Below, in pieces: positions 40,595-45,461 of a DNA stretch of 45,461 bases. Source of the DNA: Nemertoderma westbladi (lineage: Eukaryota > Xenacoelomorpha > Nemertodermatida > Nemertodermatidae); the NCBI GenBank assembly GCA_032718475.1, contig JAUCBJ010000394.1, positions 1 to 45,461 of the forward strand, given 5' to 3'. A program made the position numbers and the translations under genes. Numbering within the stretch: position 1 is the stretch's first letter; the number at the start of each line of letters is the position of its first letter. The notes under the pieces were generated by a model. The model made no database searches. It saw only the letters and a program-made list of their open reading frames with translations, and was not told where the DNA came from.

Positions 40595-41095
40595 ATGTTT
40601 AGAAAAATGTTCAAAAGTTGTTGCAAATGTTTTCGGATGGAGAAGGAAGAATTACAAGAAGATGCACAACCGGATTGGGGGGAATGGACAGACTGGTCGG
40701 ACCATCCCTCTGAACATTACCATGATGCCAGGGAAGTACCGTGGGGACGTCTAGATGACGACCCTGAGCATATCTACGATGAGCCCGATAATCTAACTAA
40801 TCAGCATCAGACACCCACCGACGATACCTACCTAGTTCCCGTAGTCGACGGCGTTCAGACCACCAGTAATGCACCCACACGGCCCTTACCCCCAGTCCCA
40901 AACGCGCCACCCATCTCCACCGCAAAGCCGCTAAAACGCATGGCACCCCTGCCCCCCACAGTGACGCCCCCTAGTCCTAGTCCTACTGAAAAGCCCCCAA
41001 TAGCCCCGAAACCGCAGTCTCCAAAGGGAAGGCCAAGGAAGGACAGTAAACCTGAGGAAGGGCTTGTAAAGCAGAGAATCAAACAGTTTAATTAG
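40595..41095 (+). CDS. Small adaptor-like protein with YxxP and SH3-binding motifs, nested in PCM1 intron
   Basis: A single frame of 166 codons; the first ATG follows an in-frame stop at 40565. The N-terminus has a cysteine cluster (FKSCCKCF), a likely palmitoylation or membrane-proximal patch. The middle is acidic and has two tyrosine motifs, YDEP and YLVP, of the YxxP type bound by SH2 adaptors once phosphorylated. The C-terminal half is Pro-rich, with RPLPPVP (class I SH3 ligand), PPIAPKP and basic residues. Composition is far less AT-rich than the flanks, and an AATAAA lies at 41242-41247. The product looks like a membrane-tethered signalling scaffold; I cannot name the family. It could be the last exon of a longer gene, since the frame is open for 10 codons before the ATG. 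Confidence 0.65.
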   Translation: MFRKMFKSCCKCFRMEKEELQEDAQPDWGEWTDWSDHPSEHYHDAREVPWGRLDDDPEHIYDEPDNLTNQHQTPTDDTYLVPVVDGVQTTSNAPTRPLPPVPNAPPISTAKPLKRMAPLPPTVTPPSPSPTEKPPIAPKPQSPKGRPRKDSKPEEGLVKQRIKQFN

Positions 41096-41594
41096 TCCGA
41101 ACGGTTGACGCAGATGGAACTGAAACGTCTTCAATTTGTGGTTTCATATTATATTATATTTTATAATACAAATATCAAAAGTAACTAACTGAGAAATTAG
41201 GAGTTTATTTTATATTCGTTTTGGTGTGAACTGCGCCGTAAAATAAATCAAATTCGATGCTGCGATACGGCGTACTAAAGTACTAATTATTTCAGTATTG
41301 TGGTACCGTATTCTAGGCTCACTCTCCCGCAGCAAACTAAATACTTGTTTACCGGCGATGCCATTGTTTACTCTGATACAGAGTAAACAAGTCAACACTA
41401 TTTATGTGGCACCGATATCTTCAACGGGATATCGTGGTTCGTGGGACCAGCATCAGCCTTTTCCGTATATTGTCAGTCAAAACACGTAACCTTTATTATA
41501 TCCAATATGGTTTTTTTACATTGGTCTTGGGTTTATAACCATTCTTAGCATCATTAATCAGGTATAAAGTCAATTTATGGCAGTTACTTCGGTT
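41096..41594 (+). other. 3' flank of the adaptor-like gene
   Basis: Contains the poly(A) signal AATAAA at 41242-41247. Nothing else recognised. Confidence 0.4.
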
Positions 41595-41733
41595 TATAGA
41601 TAGATAGATAGATTTATTTATACATTATGTAAAAACAATAACAAATACACCAAACAATGTACCGGTATAAAGGTATTGTCCAACATAACATATAGGATTA
41701 CCCCTAAAGCTTTGCAGCTTATTTCCAAGGGGG
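41595..41733 (-). mobile_element. LINE 3' tail fragment, copy 2
   Basis: By eye it is base-for-base the same as 28868-29000 over about 130 bp, in the same orientation, ending in a GATA/TATC microsatellite. Similarity stops at the run of G, where each copy was 5'-truncated. Confidence 0.7.
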
Positions 41734-42039
41734 TCCTTCTTTTAGACCTCAGTAAAGTTATGGTTGTAGTATTTTCGTCGTGGAGGTAAAATTTGTACGG
41801 GTGAACTGGGCAAACTGTTTTGGACACGTGCAAAATGATAACCTAAGGAAACAGATTTGTGTAACCTAAGTTGTTGATTTCACTTTAAATGTTTAAATTG
41901 ATTTATCATATGCACTTGTAAATCACTTGCTCTTCCTTTATCTTATGCGTTAATTTTATTTTCAGCCTGAATCAAGCATGTGCATTTGTTTTTATTAGGT
42001 TCGCGTAGCGAGACCTCTTCTAGTATTCATTCCGTTGTT

Positions 42040-42295
42040 GGTGTTGTTGTTGTTGTTGTTAAGGTACCGAGTGTAATCCCACTTTCAGGTGAAATATTTT
42101 TGGTAGGTTACTATATTTGGCAGGTTCCTGCGTTAGTAGACGCGGAAATTTGAGCGATTTCGCGCTTATATTATTATAACTTTCTTTAGGCACAGCTTAG
42201 GAGAGTCGGCATTGGCGTCCAGGTGGGATCGAACTGGTTACCTCCAGTTTGAGCATCTGGCTCTAACCATTCCAATAGCTGCTCGCACAAAAAGT
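42040..42295 (-). mobile_element. tRNA-derived SINE-like element
   Basis: Read on the minus strand, a tRNA-like head (about 42195-42290) contains GGAATGGTTAGAGC (A-box-like) and GTTCGATCCC (B-box), with a recognisable anticodon arm around CTC. The T-arm no longer pairs, so this is not a functional tRNA. A tRNA-unrelated body runs to an AAC repeat tail (the GTT run at 42042-42060 on the plus strand). Confidence 0.55.
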
Positions 42296-42426
42296 GAACC
42301 ATGAAATACCGCCTGATTTGTTGTATGTCTGCGGTATAAATCCCCCCAACAGTCTTTACCAAATCATCTGCAAATAATATGCTCCAACCCTAATTTTGTA
42401 CTTTGTGGTCTTATTTGTTTTTATAG

Positions 42427-42522
42427 GCAGTGCAGTCAAACATACCCAGCAATGGCAATGCTCATCCAAGCATGAATCATGTAATATCCAAGTTACTGAA
42501 GATTAGGGAGTACTTGAGGCAG
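42427..42522 (+). CDS. PCM1: PCM1 internal exon (conserved coiled-coil start)
   Basis: The acceptor ttgtttttataggcag precedes a 96-base exon that ends CAG before GTAAGT, phase 0 at both sides. It encodes NHVISKLLKIREYLRQ, which matches the conserved QIVSRLVQIRDYI-like start of the first coiled coil of PCM1. PCM1 is the scaffold of centriolar satellites, granules that carry proteins to centrosomes and cilia along microtubules. The acceptor could also be at the nearby CAG (exon from 42431), but that would break the frame. Confidence 0.8.
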
Positions 42523-42754
42523 GTAAGTATATAATTAAAAATGTATTTTGTTAATTAGTGTTTAGATTTGGTTTTTACTATAGGACCTCATACGATTTAA
42601 ATACAATCCCATGTTTTTCGAAAAATTGTCTAGTCTAATATTTGTTTTATAACAATAAATTCATTACTTTATTTGCCTTTTCATCCCCCGATCTAACATA
42701 AATAGTTACAATCCTACGATATTTTAAAATCACGAAAATAGTAAAAGTAAAAAC

Positions 42755-44550
42755 CAGGGATGGCATAACGAAACGAAACGAAATACATTTCAATTTCGTT
42801 TCGTTTTCAAAAATTTTGTTAAGAAACATTCAAATTTTCGTTTCGTTTCGTTTTTTATCAATGTATGAAATTTTCGCTTCGTTTCATACATTTTAAATTC
42901 GTTTCGTTGCTTTTTTTTAATAAAATTGTTGATTTTATCAAATAGAACTTAAATATACCCCCCCCCCCATCCCAACGCCTTGACCTTGATATTGTGGGGC
43001 GAGCCACGAAAGAAAGCGAGCTTAGCATACGGGTGCCACTAACTCAATCGGTGTGTCTGTTGTTCTGTTGTGTCCAATTTTAAACGTTAATAACTCAGCC
43101 AAATCTTAATGAAATTTAACCAAACTTGGTACACATGTAGTCTGGCAAAAGTTTAGAAATTTTTCAAGTTGAATTTTCGCGTGGCCTTCGAGAAGCTAAG
43201 ATAATAGCAGTTAATTAGTTAATTAAGTTGATTAGTAAAAACAACAATTTCAACCTGCCTCTTAAAGGATATTAATTATTTTCTAGTATAAGATTTAAAT
43301 AATTATACTTAACAATTATACAGTTGTATTCCCCACCCCCATTCCATTATAGTTTTTAATTAGTTCAAGTGATTTGCTTTAAGAAATGTGTTTTTATTGA
43401 TCTAAACGTAAGATGCCCCAAACAAAATGATTGGCCGAGTACTTAATCATGATTCTTTCGTTGACAATTTCGTTGAGGTGTTGACATGATAAATTAATAT
43501 CTCAGTATCAATACTATCGGCATAAGGTAAGTTTTATATTTCTTACAAATTGTGTCGCCTCCACTCCTAATATATTTAATATATTACTTTGAGTTTAACA
43601 TGTTACCAATAACATGAGTTTATTGAATTCTTTGTTGGTTAAGTTAAGTTGTATTTTGTGTTATTTTAAAAATAAATATAACATATTTACTTTTAAAACA
43701 CAAATTTTATGTTAATTCCTCTACCATTCATCAATCTTGTGTGCGCCTTTGGGTTGGGGTGTTGCAGATTAAGAGGGGGGTTGAGAAAGGGGGTTGGGGG
43801 GGGGGGGGGGGGTGGTAGGCTTTTCCCTCTCTTTGATTTACTGGTTTTTGGTTAAATTTCTTAGATACCGAGTTTGTGATACAGTAGAATCGCTCAATAT
43901 TAATCTGTATCTCATAGCCGAGCCTCGTGCTGCGCGAAGGCCCCACGAACGTGTAGTGTAATGTTGTAGTGTAATGTTGTAGTGTAATGTTATATAATAT
44001 AAAATAGTACATTATAATTCTATCAATATGTGTTGACTTCCCCCAACTTTTTGCGGCATGTTTCAGCCTTTGAGTTTAAAGGCCATACTGGTACCATATA
44101 CGTAACGTCCTAAACGTGAAATGCACCAGTTGTTCTATTGTATGTAGTACTAATTTACTATCAGTATTGCCTTAGTGCCTTATTACAGTTCTACTGTAGT
44201 CCGCCATAGGCTGTTGCATTGCAATGGTAACGGTAACTGGTGGGCTATAAAGGTTGTTGTATTGAGGAAATAAATGATTCTGTTTACCACAAATATGGAG
44301 AATATTATTATTATTATTATTTATAATTCTTCAATTATTTTTATATGTTATTAAATTTATATCGTAATAATGATTAATTACTTTTTAATTAACGAAACGA
44401 AACACTTTATTATTTCGTGTTTCGTTTCGTTATTTGCATGTATTTTTATTTCGTTTTTCGTTTCGTTGAATTTTTTTTCCTTACGTTATTTTTTGGTTTC
44501 GTTATAGCCAAATATGCTTCGTTTCGTTTAGTTTCGTTATGTCATTCCAC
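42755..44550. mobile_element. hAT-like non-autonomous element with TTCGTTTCG subterminal repeats
   Basis: The left end CAGGGATGGCATAACGAAAC (42755) mirrors the right end, read in reverse, GTGGAATGACATAACGAAAC (ending about 44550). Dense ACGAAACGAAACG and CGTTTCGTTTCG blocks follow at both ends (42768-42920 and 44392-44540). Such repeated subterminal motifs are typical transposase-binding arrays in hAT elements. The flanks GTAAAAAC and GAAAAACA are similar but not identical as 8-bp target duplications. The interior of about 1.5 kb shows no transposase frame; it contains a 17-G run at 43796-43812. Confidence 0.55.
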
Positions 44551-45144
44551 GAAAAACAATGGATTATTTGGGGGCTTTACCTTTTTTGAAAGACCTCCAG
44601 TTTTTTAAGATTAAAATAATTTTGTTTGTATGTGCAATAACATTATAAATGTATAATATTAGTTAGTTCCTATGATGATTTTCATGGAAAAAAATTTTAT
44701 TTGAATTTTCCGTCAATTTTATTCAAATTTTTCCGATTTGCTGTATAAATGCTACTCCTTCATTTTTTAATCAGTTGGATTGAAATTTTTCAGTCGGTAG
44801 TTTGAATTTTGAAATTTTATACTACTATACTGATACTATAATAAAAAATAAGTCAAAGCCTTCTAACTATCTCGAGTTAGTCTTGGAGTTGCGTGCACCA
44901 ATTATCTCAAAAACTTAAGTTTTCAATTTTTTCATATGTTTGCCTTTCGTTTTCCAATTTAATTTTAATTAATTTATACGATACTCCAATCCAATGTAAA
45001 TTTTAAATATGTAATCAATTAAGGGATATTTTATGAAAATGACATTAATTAATAATTACTAAGTTAACTCAAGACCCCATAATTTGGACTTGAAATCCCT
45101 TTTATCTTTCTTTTTGAATGTCTTGATGATCGAATACGTTTTAG
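44551..45144. other. PCM1 intron, no feature seen
   Basis: AT-rich intron sequence leading to the acceptor at 45144. Confidence 0.4.
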
Positions 45145-45303
45145 GCTGAACAGTTGGAGCGAATGATGCAACATTCACCTGGCAGCGACAATAAAGCAGC
45201 AACCGATCAATCTGACAAGCTGACATCATTGATTGGCCATCTAAAGGACCAAGAGAAAGGATACTCCGCACTGCTCAAACATTTAGTTGGCGAGATTGAA
45301 CAG
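45145..45303 (+). CDS. PCM1: PCM1 internal exon (coiled coil)
   Basis: The acceptor cgaatacgttttag is followed by a 159-base exon ending GAACAG before GTGAGG, phase 0. It encodes AEQLERMM, then DKLTSLIGHLKDQEKGYSAL and LLKHLVGEIEQ, matching the RLTHLIDHLKEQEKSYMKFL-type segment of PCM1, directly after the part encoded by the 42427 exon. The rest of the gene (vertebrate PCM1 is about 2000 residues) lies to the right of the window. The donor context is repeated in the minisatellite that follows. Confidence 0.85.
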
Positions 45304-45344
45304 GTGAGGGAGTATAAGGGGGGGAGGGACATGGGAAATGGTAT

Positions 45345-45461
45345 GTGGGAGGGGGGCTGGGGGTGGAACAGGTGAGATGGTATGGGAGAGGGAGGGGGGC
45401 TGGGGGTGGAACAGGTGAGATGGTATGGGAGAGGGAGGGGGGCTGGGGGTGGAACAGGTGA
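45345..45461 (+). repeat. 43-bp G-rich minisatellite right after a PCM1 splice donor, cut by window edge
   Basis: Units with period 43 (GGAACAGGTGAG anchors at 45365, 45408 and 45451) carry GGAACAGGTGAGATGGTATG and then GGGAGGGGGGCTGGGGGT. The GAACAG/GTGAG core matches the genuine donor of the preceding exon (GAACAG/GTGAGG at 45303/45304), so each unit is a potential decoy donor. The purine-rich remainder has many G runs. Copy number is unknown, as the array continues past the edge. Confidence 0.9.

Noticed and set aside
42190-42295. tRNA gene on the minus strand
   Set aside because: The B-box is good but the T-arm does not pair and the region continues into a body with an AAC tail, so it is SINE-like.

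Overview
The window is animal nuclear DNA: AT-rich, with large introns, GT-AG splice sites and many decayed transposons. The recognisable genes (a GALNS-type lysosomal sulfatase, a CD109-type thioester protein and PCM1) fit a metazoan. The very frequent short palindromes TAGGCCTA and ACCGGT suggest to me a marine invertebrate deuterostome such as an echinoderm or hemichordate. That taxon is an inference and nothing in the window proves it.

Layout. 1-5035: the 3' three quarters of a Ty3/gypsy LTR retrotransposon (pol, long 3' spacer, 351-bp LTR). 7028-9457: a long uninterrupted plus-strand gene that I cannot assign; it has a beta-rich N-terminal half, basic nuclear-localisation-like clusters and an acidic, aromatic C-terminus, so it looks like a transcription regulator. 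10122-24941: a minus-strand N-acetylgalactosamine-6-sulfatase-like gene (GALNS). I assembled four exons for it (24846-24941, 12014-12137, 10380-10557, 10122-10265); phases, splice sites and protein motifs all agree. Its first intron is 12.7 kb and contains an 18-bp minisatellite of 97 units (14573-16318), a small inverted-repeat transposon and a complete, intronless, same-strand CD109-like gene (17288-21688). The 3' part of the sulfatase was not found.

From 25.9 to 34.9 kb there is one plausible terminal exon of an unrecognised gene, two LINE fragments, a broken MULE-like transposase gene, tandem repeats and a fold-back element of about 940 bp. From 35627 to the right edge lies the 5' part of a PCM1 (pericentriolar material 1) gene: exons 35627-35935, 42427-42522 and 45145-45303, all phase 0. 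Its 6.5-kb first intron holds a PIF/Harbinger MITE, a LINE pseudogene, an inverted-repeat element, a cluster of TTCTAGAA palindromes and a same-strand single-exon gene (40595-41095) for a small adaptor-like protein with YxxP and SH3-binding motifs.

The genes do not form a pathway. The notable organisation is nesting: intronless genes sit inside the large first introns of conserved multi-exon genes twice in 45 kb. I found no CRISPR array, rRNA or intact tRNA gene. All homology calls are from motif recognition by eye, with no database search.
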